Position numbers and translations under genes: made by a program. A stretch of DNA of 64,000 nt from Candidatus Methylacidiphilum fumarolicum (GTDB taxonomy: Bacteria > Verrucomicrobiota > Verrucomicrobiia > Methylacidiphilales > Methylacidiphilaceae): positions 930,001 to 994,000 of the forward strand of contig NZ_OX458932.1 in assembly GCF_949774925.1 (NCBI RefSeq), read 5' to 3'. The notes under the pieces are model-generated. The model did no database searches, was not told the DNA's origin, and saw nothing but the letters and a program-made list of their open reading frames with translations. Positions 9,433 to 18,163 of the stretch are shown piece after piece. Positions within the stretch are counted from its first letter, which is position 1, and each line of letters begins with the position of its first letter.

Positions 9433-10737
9433 ATGGCTGATTTTAAAGTAAAAGACATGGAGCTTGCCGATTTTGGTCGAAAGGAAATTGAAGTAGCTGA
9501 GGATGAAATGCCTGGTCTAATGGCTCTTAGAAAAGAATATAAGGGGTTATATCCATTAAAGGGAACTAGGATTGCTGGCTGCCTTCATATGACTGTTGAG
9601 ACGGCTGTTTTGATAGAAACCTTAGTTGAGCTTGGAGCATCGGTCAGATGGAGTTCCTGCAATATTTTTTCTACTCAGGATCATGCTGCTGCAGCGATTG
9701 CAGCAAGGGGAATTCCAGTTTTTGCTTGGAAGGGGGAAACATTGGAGGAATATGAGTGGTGCATGGAACAAACGTTAAGATGGCCTGATGGTCAAACTTT
9801 AAACATGATCTTAGACGATGGTGGCGATCTGACTGAACTTGTACACCAGAAATATCCAGAACTGCTAGATGGGATTGTAGGTATTTCTGAAGAAACAACA
9901 ACAGGAGTTCATAGATTGTACCAAAGAGAAGCTAAAGGGACCTTAGGGCCTCCATCTATGAATGTTAATGATTCCTGCACAAAAAGCAAATTCGATAATC
10001 TCTATGGTTGCCGGGAATCCTTCCTTGATGGTGTAAAAAGGGCTACGGATGTGATGATTGCAGGTAAAATAGTCGTTGTCTGCGGGTATGGGGATGTTGG
10101 GAAAGGGTGTGTCCAATCAGCAAAAGGGATGGGAGCGCGGGTTATCGTTACAGAAATTGATCCTATTAATGCCCTGCAAGCTTCAATGGATGGTTATGAA
10201 GTAACTCTTTTGGAGGATGTTGTAGAAAAAGCTGATCTGTTTGTGACAGCGACTGGGTGCATTAATGTCATCCGAAGAGAACACATGGATAGAATGAAGT
10301 CAGGAGCCATCGTATGTAATATTGGACATTTCGATTCAGAAATAGAAGTAAGATCACTGTATGAGGATAAACGTCTGCAACGGATCCAAATAAAGCCACA
10401 AGTTGATATGTTCCTTTGGCCGGATGGAAAAAAATTGTACGTGTTGGCTGAAGGACGGCTTGTAAACTTAGGATGTGCTAGCGGCCATCCAAGTTTTGTC
10501 ATGAGTGCCAGTTTTACCAATCAAGTTTTAGCTCAAATTGAGTTGTGGACCAAACGCCACAGTGGGGAATATAAAAGAGGGAAAGTCTATACTCTGCCCA
10601 AGATCCTTGATGAAAAAGTGGCAAGGTTACACCTAGAAAAGCTTGGCGTGAAACTAACTCGCTTGACAAAAGAGCAAGCGGATTACTTAGGGGTTCCAAT
10701 TGAAGGCCCCTATAAACCTAACCATTATCGCTATTAA
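9433..10737 (+). CDS. ahcY: Adenosylhomocysteinase
   Basis: 434 residues. ATG 9433 is taken as the start because AAGGAG sits at 9422-9427, although an in-frame ATG exists at 9412. Cleaves S-adenosylhomocysteine to adenosine and homocysteine. The NAD fold is visible in [21 protein letters not shown]-like sequence near residue 220, the substrate Cys-Thr region is [13 protein letters not shown], and the C-terminus ends in the conserved YKPNHYRY that contributes to the neighbouring subunit's NAD site. Tail of the metK-ahcY pair. Confidence 0.97.
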   Translation: MADFKVKDMELADFGRKEIEVAEDEMPGLMALRKEYKGLYPLKGTRIAGCLHMTVETAVLIETLVELGASVRWSSCNIFSTQDHAAAAIAARGIPVFAWKGETLEEYEWCMEQTLRWPDGQTLNMILDDGGDLTELVHQKYPELLDGIVGISEETTTGVHRLYQREAKGTLGPPSMNVNDSCTKSKFDNLYGCRESFLDGVKRATDVMIAGKIVVVCGYGDVGKGCVQSAKGMGARVIVTEIDPINALQASMDGYEVTLLEDVVEKADLFVTATGCINVIRREHMDRMKSGAIVCNIGHFDSEIEVRSLYEDKRLQRIQIKPQVDMFLWPDGKKLYVLAEGRLVNLGCASGHPSFVMSASFTNQVLAQIELWTKRHSGEYKRGKVYTLPKILDEKVARLHLEKLGVKLTRLTKEQADYLGVPIEGPYKPNHYRY

Positions 10738-10783
10738 AATTTCTTATAGACTGGTTAGAGGGGAAGAGAAGGAAATTCGGAAC

Positions 10784-10809
10784 AACAAGCCTTGATTGAG
10801 GCTTTGTTT
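10784..10809. terminator. Candidate bidirectional terminator between ahcY and the sulfite dehydrogenase genes
   Basis: ACAAGCCT (10785-10792) pairs with AGGCTT-T-GT (10799-10807), about nine pairs with one bulge and a six-base loop, with T-rich sequence on one side and AT-rich sequence on the other. It lies between convergent genes. Confidence 0.5.
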
Positions 10810-10818
10810 CTAGGGGAC

Positions 10819-11277
10819 TTATTTTTTTTCCTCTTTAACTGAACAACTCTTTTCAAGGAATTCGATAATGTGGGAGATCATGTCCTCAGGAATTTGTGCC
10901 CCAAGTTGTTTCATTTTTTCCACTTCATGCCTCCAAGTTTTTAAAGAAAATTTCGGTTGGAGGCTAATGATGGTTGTACTATGGCACATAGAACAATAGC
11001 TCTGCACAACTTCTTGTCTTTCTCCTGTGGGTAAAGGTTCGGTTGTAAGAGGATAAGCACCTACAGCATAGACAGAGCTGGAATCTTGCGGATACGGAGT
11101 AAAAGGAAAGATTACTCCAGATGTATCAAGAGTATATAATCCAGCCTCGCCAATTTCAGTTACATCTATAGAGGCTTGAGAGAAAGATGCAGATGCAATA
11201 AAAAGAAGGCTTAAAAAAATGAGTATTTTAGAGAGAAAAGATATCCTTAAACAATAGTGGCGCTTAATTTTATGCAT
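10819..11277 (-). CDS. sorB: SorB-like monohaem cytochrome c subunit of sulfite dehydrogenase
   Basis: 152 residues from ATG at 11277. The N-terminus (MHKIKRHYC then a hydrophobic run ending IASASFS) is a Sec signal peptide. A haem c site CSMCH lies near residue 98, with a downstream EKMKQLGA methionine as the likely sixth ligand. The start overlaps the end of the molybdoenzyme gene by eight bases, so the two are translationally coupled. This matches the periplasmic SorAB pair, in which SorB takes electrons from the molybdenum subunit. Function inferred from the pairing. Confidence 0.75.
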   Translation of the reverse strand: MHKIKRHYCLRISFLSKILIFLSLLFIASASFSQASIDVTEIGEAGLYTLDTSGVIFPFTPYPQDSSSVYAVGAYPLTTEPLPTGERQEVVQSYCSMCHSTTIISLQPKFSLKTWRHEVEKMKQLGAQIPEDMISHIIEFLEKSCSVKEEKK

Positions 11278-12574
11278 ATTTTCCAACCCAAACTTTTTGA
11301 ATTTCAATCGTATTCCAACAATAGCCTCCAGGGTTCCAAATGGGGGTAGTCGGTTGGGTGTTCCCCTTCTCATCCCAGGCCCTGGAAGCAAGCAAGTATT
11401 CTCCTGGCTGTCTTGGGGTCCAGTTTAGATGCCAAAGTCGGAATGAATATTTTCCTAAATCTCTATCTAGCATTGCTTCTTGCCAGTGAGAACCGCCATC
11501 AGCAGAAAATTCTACTTTGACGATTCTCCCATAACCACTGAAGGCTATTCCCTTGACTTGCACTCCCATTTTTTCGACTAATTTTACATCCCCAGTTGGC
11601 TGGATAATAAAAGATCTGACAGGCATCTGGATATCCCCAATAGGAATAGTCTGGATAGGAGTACTTTTTTGATATTCCTCAAATGAAATGGAGTTCCTAT
11701 TGGTTTTGGGGATGCGATAAGCGGTTTTCATCCAGAAGTTTGTGTCTGGAGTATCCAACGCTCGAATCCAGGTCAGATGTTTAATCCAGTATGTGGCAAA
11801 CTTTCCTGGAACAACCAGTCTTAATGGAAAACCGTTTAATAAGGGTAGCGGCTCTCCATTCATGGCATAAGCAAGAATCGTTTCTTCTAAAATAGGATCA
11901 TTTCTATCAAGCGATTTGATAAAGGCATGAGCAGGAGTTCCTTCTGGAGATCGGCCATAATCGAACCCTTGGAATTGAATTTGCACGGTATTGGGTTTTA
12001 TTTTTGCTTTTTGCAAGACATCCATGAGCCGAACTCCTGTCCACTTCGCATTTCCCATAGCACCGTTGCCCCATTGAGCTCCCGGGACTCTAGGATAGAA
12101 TCTGCTTCTAGAATTTCCAGAACATTGGTTGACAGCCACAACCGATACGGGATCAAATTGGGTCAATAGGTCTGCAAAAGAAAAAGAGATAGGATTAGCG
12201 AAATTCCCTTCAAGGTACAGCCTCCATTTCGAAAGATCAATGGAGTTAGGAATGCCATCGAGATGATATCTTACGTAAAATGCCGCATTTGGGGTAAAAG
12301 GAAACTCGAAAAATTCCCGTGGGGTTTCAAGTACGATAGGTCTATCGTTTAATCGAATGAGAGGAAGCTTTTGGGGTTCATAGGCAAAGGGATTTTGGCT
12401 TGTCCAGTATGGACTGGGATTGGATGTGGATAGATGGATCTTTCTTGTCTCTTCTCCAGCAAAGGCTTTTTGGAAAGCTAAACTGGAGAGGGTAGAAAAT
12501 CCAAAAATTTTCAGCCAGTCTCTTCTAGTAATAACAGGAAAATTCAAAAAGTATTTTAAGAACTCTTTATGCAT
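11270..12574 (-). CDS. sorA: SorA-like sulfite:cytochrome c oxidoreductase, molybdenum subunit
   Basis: 434 residues. A twin-arginine signal is visible (ITRRDWLKIFGFSTLSSL), as expected for a cofactor-loaded periplasmic protein. The sulfite-oxidase fold has the molybdenum-ligating cysteine in NQCSGNSRSRFYPR, the ARGVPGAQWGNGAMGNAKWTGV-like pterin-binding block, and a C-terminal Ig-like dimer domain (VEFSADGGSHWQEA). Oxidises sulfite to sulfate and passes electrons to the cytochrome encoded downstream. Relevant in sulfurous acidic habitats (inference). Confidence 0.82.
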   Translation of the reverse strand: MHKEFLKYFLNFPVITRRDWLKIFGFSTLSSLAFQKAFAGEETRKIHLSTSNPSPYWTSQNPFAYEPQKLPLIRLNDRPIVLETPREFFEFPFTPNAAFYVRYHLDGIPNSIDLSKWRLYLEGNFANPISFSFADLLTQFDPVSVVAVNQCSGNSRSRFYPRVPGAQWGNGAMGNAKWTGVRLMDVLQKAKIKPNTVQIQFQGFDYGRSPEGTPAHAFIKSLDRNDPILEETILAYAMNGEPLPLLNGFPLRLVVPGKFATYWIKHLTWIRALDTPDTNFWMKTAYRIPKTNRNSISFEEYQKSTPIQTIPIGDIQMPVRSFIIQPTGDVKLVEKMGVQVKGIAFSGYGRIVKVEFSADGGSHWQEAMLDRDLGKYSFRLWHLNWTPRQPGEYLLASRAWDEKGNTQPTTPIWNPGGYCWNTIEIQKVWVGKYA

Positions 12575-12661
12575 TATGTAATATCCTGTAATATTCAGTT
12601 TATAAAATCAACAGGATAAAAAAGGAAAAGTTTTTCTTAATAAATCGCTATAAGTCCAGCC

Positions 12662-13333
12662 TTAAAATTCCCATGGCTTTTCAAAAGCTTCTTCTGAAAT
12701 CATAAATTGAGAAGGTGGATCAGGAAGAAGTTCATCTTTTGGCCTTTTGAGATGTTTCCCAATAGTAAGATCTTCAGGAAAAGAGTCAGCAATAAGAATT
12801 TTTGTTCCAATATTTACAAGATTAAAAAACTCAATGGCTGTTTTGCCGTGAAGACGGATACATCCATGTGTCCTTGGCGTAGTCCATACAAAGCCTTCAT
12901 GAAAACCATATCCAGGGGCAAACTCTACCCAATAAGGCATAGGATAACCGACATATTCCCAAGGACCTCCAGGAGGTGGTTTTGATGGGTTTTCAGTGGC
13001 TCTTATATCATTGCCTTTTACCCAGAATCCATAACTATGAGAGCGTTTTTTTATTGATTTTGCGCTAATGTGGAATATTCCTTTGGGGGTCGGGTGCCCA
13101 CTTTTGCCTACTGTACAGGGGGCAACAAAAATAACCTTACCTCTATCGAGTACATAAACAGTTTGGCCTTGTAGGGAGACTTTAACGATTCTTTCCTTGC
13201 TAACTGTTGAATTTTCCTCATTCGAACCGGAGATATCGTTTAAAGCTAAGGCTGAAGAAAAGAGATAAAAGAAAAAAAAATAGAGCAAATAAATGAAAGA
13301 AAGGGTATTAATAAAGGTTTTTTCTTTTCCCAC
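12662..13333 (-). CDS. L,D-transpeptidase (YkuD domain), exported
   Basis: 223 residues. An N-terminal hydrophobic segment (about 8-30) serves as signal or anchor. The YkuD domain spans about 48-185: it opens with IVKVSLQGQTVYVLDRGKV and ends with the catalytic motif THGCIRLHGKTAIEFF, containing the nucleophile Cys and partner His; the upstream conserved His is in GYGFHEGF. Such enzymes make 3-3 cross-links in peptidoglycan or attach proteins to it. Stands alone between unrelated genes. Confidence 0.87.
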   Translation of the reverse strand: MGKEKTFINTLSFIYLLYFFFFYLFSSALALNDISGSNEENSTVSKERIVKVSLQGQTVYVLDRGKVIFVAPCTVGKSGHPTPKGIFHISAKSIKKRSHSYGFWVKGNDIRATENPSKPPPGGPWEYVGYPMPYWVEFAPGYGFHEGFVWTTPRTHGCIRLHGKTAIEFFNLVNIGTKILIADSFPEDLTIGKHLKRPKDELLPDPPSQFMISEEAFEKPWEF

Positions 13334-13913
13334 AGAATGGGAAATATACTAGGAGTTTTGAGGATCGGAAAGAAAAAAAACGAGTGTATAAGATTAGGGG
13401 CTAAAAAATCTATGTAACAGGATGATAGGAGGTATTCAGCTTGCCTCAGTAGGATATGGACACATACGAAACTGCCAAGCGGGCAGCAAGGAACCATCTT
13501 GTCATGGCTTTGGAAGGAACTGTAACCGGCCAACTTAATGATAATTGAGCAGGAAATGATGCCTGTGGACATTGGAGCTTTCTATCCTTACGACCCCTCG
13601 CTGTAGTGTAAAGAATAATGTAAAGAATAGAGCGGGAAACTACTTGAAGTGATCTCATAAGACATTAGTTCACAAGTTGCCGAACGGATACCTCATACAA
13701 GATTTATTCAATGTATCTACTGTATCGAAAAGGGATAAAACTCTGTATCTCGTTCTGCTCCGAAGTGCCTAGCTTTTCTTGTTGATGAAAACGGAAATCA
13801 ATTGCCTTACATCCTTTTTTATATTCCTTTTTCTTTTCTTCTGTTTTTTTATACTGCTTGCTCATGTAAAAATGAAAAAGCAAATAATGTGCCAAACGCC
13901 TTTTTTAATGTAC
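13334..13913. other. 580-base gap with no established gene
   Basis: No RNA gene or long frame was recognised. One short frame, 13456-13548 on the plus strand, would encode 30 residues beginning MDTYETAKRAARNH; it follows an in-frame stop, has a weak ribosome site, and might be a small protein or a gene remnant. The downstream part is AT-rich. Confidence 0.4.
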
Positions 13914-14462
13914 TTAAAACAATGGTTTTAGAATCCATACTTTTGTTTCTCCTATTGTTTTTTCCCAATGAATTACCCAGAAATCAGGCAAACGAAGTAT
14001 GTTTTTGGAATAAAACTCCCAGACAAACAGTCCTTCAGAGTCTATATTCTGATGCACTAGGGAGAGCAAGGAGGAGCTATCGACAGGCTTCGATACTTTG
14101 ATATAGGGCGGAGAGGCAAAAACAAGTTCAAATTTCTCTTTGTTCTTTTGTAGAAATTTAAAGACATCCATCAGAATTAAATTTCCTTCTAAATGGGCTT
14201 TTTTAAGATTGTTACTTATACAGTCAATGCATTCTTTAGATAGATCGACGAAGGTGCAGGAAGAAGCCCCTCTGCTCAAAGCCTCGATTCCGAGAGAGCC
14301 GGAACCTGCAAATAGATCAAGGACATTTCTGCCTTCTATCCAGTCTCCAAGGGAAGAAAAGATGGCAGCTCTCATTCTCGATAGAGCTGGGCGAACAACG
14401 GTTTTCTTAGGCACATGAAGGGGAGTTCCTTTGGCAATTCCACCTATGATTCTTAGGGACAT
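13914..14462 (-). CDS. rsmD: 16S rRNA (guanine(966)-N2)-methyltransferase RsmD
   Basis: 182 residues. The N-terminus MSLRIIGGIAKGTPLHVP and PALSRMRAAIFSSLG match the RsmD family, and the SAM site reads NVLDLFAGSGSLGIEALSRGA. It methylates G966 of 16S rRNA. Oddity: the catalytic motif, usually DPPY in this family, reads FASPPY, so the Asp is Ser. The family motif tolerates Asp, Asn or Ser in related methyltransferases, so activity is not excluded. Confidence 0.85.
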   Translation of the reverse strand: MSLRIIGGIAKGTPLHVPKKTVVRPALSRMRAAIFSSLGDWIEGRNVLDLFAGSGSLGIEALSRGASSCTFVDLSKECIDCISNNLKKAHLEGNLILMDVFKFLQKNKEKFELVFASPPYIKVSKPVDSSSLLSLVHQNIDSEGLFVWEFYSKNILRLPDFWVIHWEKTIGETKVWILKPLF

Positions 14463-14490
14463 AACAATAAGGCAATGAAAGGTGAGGAGG

Positions 14491-15846
14491 TTATTTGGTG
14501 AAAATAAGAGTAGGAGAAAGAAGAGAGGAGCCAGAGGGAGAAAGCCTGGGCAAGGGGTTTGGTTGTATGAAAGCAGCTTTGGGGTTAGCCAAAGTGCCAG
14601 AAATTTTGACTGGAATAGAAGTCAACGCATTTGAATGAACGTTTAGTTTGTTTAGAAGAGCATCTGGAAGCGTTCCGTTAAAAAACGTTTTATTGAGTAA
14701 TATCTTTAGATCCATATCTATAGAACTATCGAAACGGAGAAAGCCATTCCCAATCATTGAAAAGGAATTTGATAAAATAGACATATCTGATAATAAAATT
14801 TTTCCTTCTTTGATCTTAAAAGAACCATACCATTTCTCAAATTCTGGAGTTTTCAAATTGGTGTTCTTAAGCAATCCAGATAGTTCTTGAAACAAAGCTA
14901 AATTTTTTATCTTTCCTTGTTCTATTTGAAAAGTGCCATTTCCTTCGATGGCATTAAGTTCCATCTTATTGATAGATCCATCAGCTTTGCAACTTAACAA
15001 CCCAGAGATCGAATAAGATCCATGGGGATCAATCAAACTAAAAAGCTCTTCAACATTTGACCCAGAGGAAATAATTTTCCACTGGAGCTTCTTTTCTTTA
15101 TCCTGATTGTTAGGGATGTTTGATAAACTTAAATGTAATTTGCCACCTGCGAGCAAGGCATCAAGATCTAAATGTTGAAAAACTTTGTGGAAAAAAATGT
15201 AATTAAAATGAACATCATGAAGCAATGGAATAGAATTAATATATGCCAGAGCCGCTTTTCCAAAGCAGGAGGCTTTCTGTTTTTTTAGATCTAGGCTTTC
15301 TTGTTCTTCAATCCCTTGAAGAATAAACAATGGAGTTTGGTCGCCAGAAAAAATTTTTATCATTCCATTACGGATTAGAATATTTCTAATTGGTAAAGAA
15401 GCTGCCAGTTTTCCTGAAAAAAGTGAAGGAAGCTCTTCTCCATTGCTTCCTTCTTCTATCAAAGGTAGAAGTAGATGGCGTCCTCGATTGAGTTCAAAGG
15501 ATGTTTTAGGGTCCACCAAAAAGACATCAAAAAATATACCGTGGCTAAAAGGGGCGAATCCGTTTTTTAATTTGATGGCAGTGGATTCGAAAAGAAGAGG
15601 GCAATTTTTAGAAAGTGAATTTTCAACCTTCAATTTTTCAAGACTTACGGAAAAGGGAAAGGAAAAATGAACTTTTTCAATAGTTGTGGGAATACCAAAG
15701 GCATCGGTTAAAAACGATTCGATGAAATGAACCATAGCCGGTTTTTTTTCCATTTTTTGTAAAATCAAGAAAAAGCTTAGAAATAACAATAGCAATGTGG
15801 CCAGAAGTAAGATAAAAAATTCGACGAGCTTCAGAATAACGCGCAC
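14491..15846 (-). CDS. AsmA-like membrane-anchored protein
   Basis: 451 residues. One N-terminal membrane span (about 5-30) followed by a long beta-rich body and, in the C-terminal third, an AsmA-like region (GNGTFQIEQGKIKNL...ELSGLL...GSFKIKEGKILLSDM). AsmA relatives bridge the periplasm and affect lipid movement to the outer membrane. Divergent from the neighbouring lipid-kinase gene, 36 bases away. The subfamily is not resolved. Confidence 0.65.
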   Translation of the reverse strand: MRVILKLVEFFILLLATLLLLFLSFFLILQKMEKKPAMVHFIESFLTDAFGIPTTIEKVHFSFPFSVSLEKLKVENSLSKNCPLLFESTAIKLKNGFAPFSHGIFFDVFLVDPKTSFELNRGRHLLLPLIEEGSNGEELPSLFSGKLAASLPIRNILIRNGMIKIFSGDQTPLFILQGIEEQESLDLKKQKASCFGKAALAYINSIPLLHDVHFNYIFFHKVFQHLDLDALLAGGKLHLSLSNIPNNQDKEKKLQWKIISSGSNVEELFSLIDPHGSYSISGLLSCKADGSINKMELNAIEGNGTFQIEQGKIKNLALFQELSGLLKNTNLKTPEFEKWYGSFKIKEGKILLSDMSILSNSFSMIGNGFLRFDSSIDMDLKILLNKTFFNGTLPDALLNKLNVHSNALTSIPVKISGTLANPKAAFIQPNPLPRLSPSGSSLLSPTLIFTK

Positions 15847-15882
15847 AAAGAAATAGTGTATATGTATTTGAGGTAAAGGCTA

Positions 15883-16764
15883 GTGCAGAATAAGATTTGT
15901 ATTATTTTCAATCCGGCGGCTAGAGGAGAAAAAGCTAAATATCTCCTTACTAAACTTCATAGCGTTGTAGGGGAAGTCCCGATTAAGATTAGCCAATATC
16001 CAGGAGATGCAGAAGCTAAAACCGAATGGGCTATTGAGCAAGGATATGACCTGATTGTTGCTGCAGGTGGGGATGGAACGATCAATGAGGTGGTTAATGG
16101 TTTTAATGGCAGAGAGGTGACACTAGGTATCATTCCATTAGGAACGATCAATGTTTTTGCAATGGAACTTGGCTTGCCTAGATCGATAGAAAAAGCTTGG
16201 ACAATTATATTAGAAGGAAAGGTAAAAATAATAGATTTACCCAAAGCCAACGACCATCTTTTCGTACAGCTTGCAGGAGTAGGATTAGATGCTAAGGTGT
16301 TGCAAGTCACTCATAAAGATATAAGAAAGACTTTTGGTCCTCTGAGCTATGTTTTTAGCGTTACAAAACTATTGAAAGAACCTCAACCCTTAATAGAAGT
16401 AAAATTAAAAGAAGGCAAACGATTTTTCGGTTCTTTTCTTTTGGTTGGTAATGGTAAATATTATGGGGGACCATTCTCAGTGTTCCCTAAGGCTCAACAG
16501 GATGACGGAATTCTTGATGGTTGCCTATTTTCGCGTGTGAGTTCAACCATATTGTTAAAATGCCTTTTCAAAAGTTTTTTCAACAAAATGCCTACGGACT
16601 GCGAAGTCATTCACTTTCAGTCGAAGCAATTCCAGGTGAGCTCTCCAGAAGAAATTCCTGTTGAGCTCGATGGAGATTTTTATGGGTATACTCCAGTAAG
16701 TTTCAGCTGCGACCAACAGAAGTTAAAAGTGATTGTTCCTCCAACTGAGAAGGCAACATGTTGA
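15883..16764 (+). CDS. Diacylglycerol-kinase-type lipid kinase (YegS/DagK family)
   Basis: 293 residues from GTG 15883. The catalytic nucleotide loop GGDGTINEVVNG and the preceding NPAARGEKA are the family signatures, and IPLGTINVFAMELG follows. These enzymes phosphorylate lipids such as diacylglycerol or sphingoid bases at the membrane. The substrate is not determined by sequence. Confidence 0.85.
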   Translation: MQNKICIIFNPAARGEKAKYLLTKLHSVVGEVPIKISQYPGDAEAKTEWAIEQGYDLIVAAGGDGTINEVVNGFNGREVTLGIIPLGTINVFAMELGLPRSIEKAWTIILEGKVKIIDLPKANDHLFVQLAGVGLDAKVLQVTHKDIRKTFGPLSYVFSVTKLLKEPQPLIEVKLKEGKRFFGSFLLVGNGKYYGGPFSVFPKAQQDDGILDGCLFSRVSSTILLKCLFKSFFNKMPTDCEVIHFQSKQFQVSSPEEIPVELDGDFYGYTPVSFSCDQQKLKVIVPPTEKATC

Positions 16765-16870
16765 AGGTTTTTTGAAATAAAAAACTTGATTTTTTTTCTA
16801 TTTTTTCCATTTTTATAAGTTCCCGGTTGTGTTGTCGGGATATTCTCTTCGGAGTAGGGCTTGAGGGACA

Positions 16871-16966
16871 ATGAGTGGCAAGCCTTTAGGAAGGCTCCAT
16901 TGGAATAATAAAAATATTGAGAGTAAAGAAGAACTAGCTTTATTTAAAAAAAGCAGGATTGGGTAA
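16871..16966 (+). CDS. Possible 31-residue leader peptide ahead of rpsL
   Basis: ATG 16871 with GAGGGA just upstream opens a frame [19 protein letters not shown]...GLFKKSRIG-type of 31 codons that ends TAA at 16964-16966, only four bases before the rpsL start. A potential hairpin (TCCCG/CGGGA) lies shortly upstream. Position suggests a translated leader coupled to rpsL, but no homologue is known to me and it could be fortuitous. Confidence 0.35.
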   Translation: MSGKPLGRLHWNNKNIESKEELALFKKSRIG

Positions 16967-16970
16967 GTGT

Positions 16971-17396
16971 ATGCCTACGATCAATCAACTTGTACGAAAA
17001 GGTAGAGAAGCTTTAAAAAGAAAAACCAAAGCACCGGCTTTGGACAGTTGTCCACAGAAAAGAGGCGTCTGTGTTCAGGTGATGACTAGAACCCCCAAAA
17101 AGCCAAATTCCGCTTTAAGAAAAGTTGCAAAAGTAAGATTAACCAATGGCAAGGAAATTATAGCCTATATTCCAGGAGAAGGACATAATTTGCAGGAACA
17201 TTCTATTGTTCTTGTTCGAGGTGGAAGGGTAAAGGATTTACCAGGTGTACGCTATCATATTATTCGGGGCACATTGGATGCTTCTGGAGCTGTTGGTCCA
17301 AGCAATACAAACAAAATGAGTAGGAATGTATCACGAAGTAAGTATGGAGTTAAAAGGCCTAAGGCTGGCGCAAAACCTGCGGCTAAAACCAAATAA
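16971..17396 (+). CDS. rpsL: 30S ribosomal protein S12
   Basis: 141 residues from ATG 16971 ([13 protein letters not shown]), the universal S12 start; an upstream TTG would add four unrelated residues. Streptomycin-site region is intact ([17 protein letters not shown] and [10 protein letters not shown]). First gene of the merged str-S10-spc operon. Confidence 0.98.
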   Translation: MPTINQLVRKGREALKRKTKAPALDSCPQKRGVCVQVMTRTPKKPNSALRKVAKVRLTNGKEIIAYIPGEGHNLQEHSIVLVRGGRVKDLPGVRYHIIRGTLDASGAVGPSNTNKMSRNVSRSKYGVKRPKAGAKPAAKTK

Positions 17397-17511
17397 CCAG
17401 AGCATTCAATCTGGAAGAAAAATTATCGAATTTACATGGGTTAGAGAAAATATATATTATGTTTTGAAAAGGGTTTAGAAGGGACTATAGAAAGAGTCCA
17501 TTAGTCTTTAT

Positions 17512-17543
17512 CGATGCTCCTTTGTCATAGATGCATCGTTTTT
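17512..17543 (+). terminator. Candidate terminator or attenuator between rpsL and rpsG
   Basis: CGATGC (17512-17517) and GCATCG (17533-17538) can pair across a 15-base loop and are followed by a T-run. The 216-base rpsL-rpsG gap is the longest inside the ribosomal operon, so partial termination here is plausible. Confidence 0.4.
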
Positions 17544-17612
17544 AAATGTTTTATTGTGAAGTGGATTTTTTTTACTAAAAAGGCAAGTCGGTGATTAGGT
17601 TTGGAATGTTTT

Positions 17613-18083
17613 ATGAGAAGAAGAAGAGCTGAGAGAAGGGAACTAGAGCCGGATCCGAAATATGGTTCTGAACTTATTACAAAGCTGGTCAATACTGTGA
17701 TGAGAAAAGGAAAAAAAAGTGTGGCCAGAAGAATCGTTTACGATGCTATTGAGGCATTGAATCAAGACAACAAGGAAGGAGATCCGGTTGAGATTGTTAG
17801 AAAAGCGGTGGACAATGTAAAACCAAAACTGGAAGTGAAGTCCAGAAGGGTGGGTGGAGCAACCTATCAAGTGCCAGTTGAGGTCAACCCTCATCGCCAA
17901 GTCTCTCTGGCATTGCGATGGATTGTGCGATATGCCAATTCTAGAAAGGGAGTTCCTATGTCCAAAGCGTTGTTTTTGGAGCTGATGGATGCGGCTAATG
18001 GTCAGGGAAGCTCGATTAAGAAAAGGGATGAAGTCCATAAAATGGCGCAGGCAAATAGAGCTTTTGCTCATCTTCGTTTTTAA
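17613..18083 (+). CDS. rpsG: 30S ribosomal protein S7
   Basis: 156 residues from ATG 17613 (MRRRRAERRE). S7 core motifs MRKGKKSVARRIVYDA and RRVGGATYQVPVEV are intact. S7 starts assembly of the 30S head. Placed between rpsL and fusA as in most bacterial str operons. Confidence 0.97.
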   Translation: MRRRRAERRELEPDPKYGSELITKLVNTVMRKGKKSVARRIVYDAIEALNQDNKEGDPVEIVRKAVDNVKPKLEVKSRRVGGATYQVPVEVNPHRQVSLALRWIVRYANSRKGVPMSKALFLELMDAANGQGSSIKKRDEVHKMAQANRAFAHLRF

Positions 18084-18163
18084 AAGAATAGATTTTTTGA
18101 TGTATGGTTGAATATCGCATTTGGAAGCAATAGCTTAAAAATAAAAGGTAGAGGATTTTTTTT

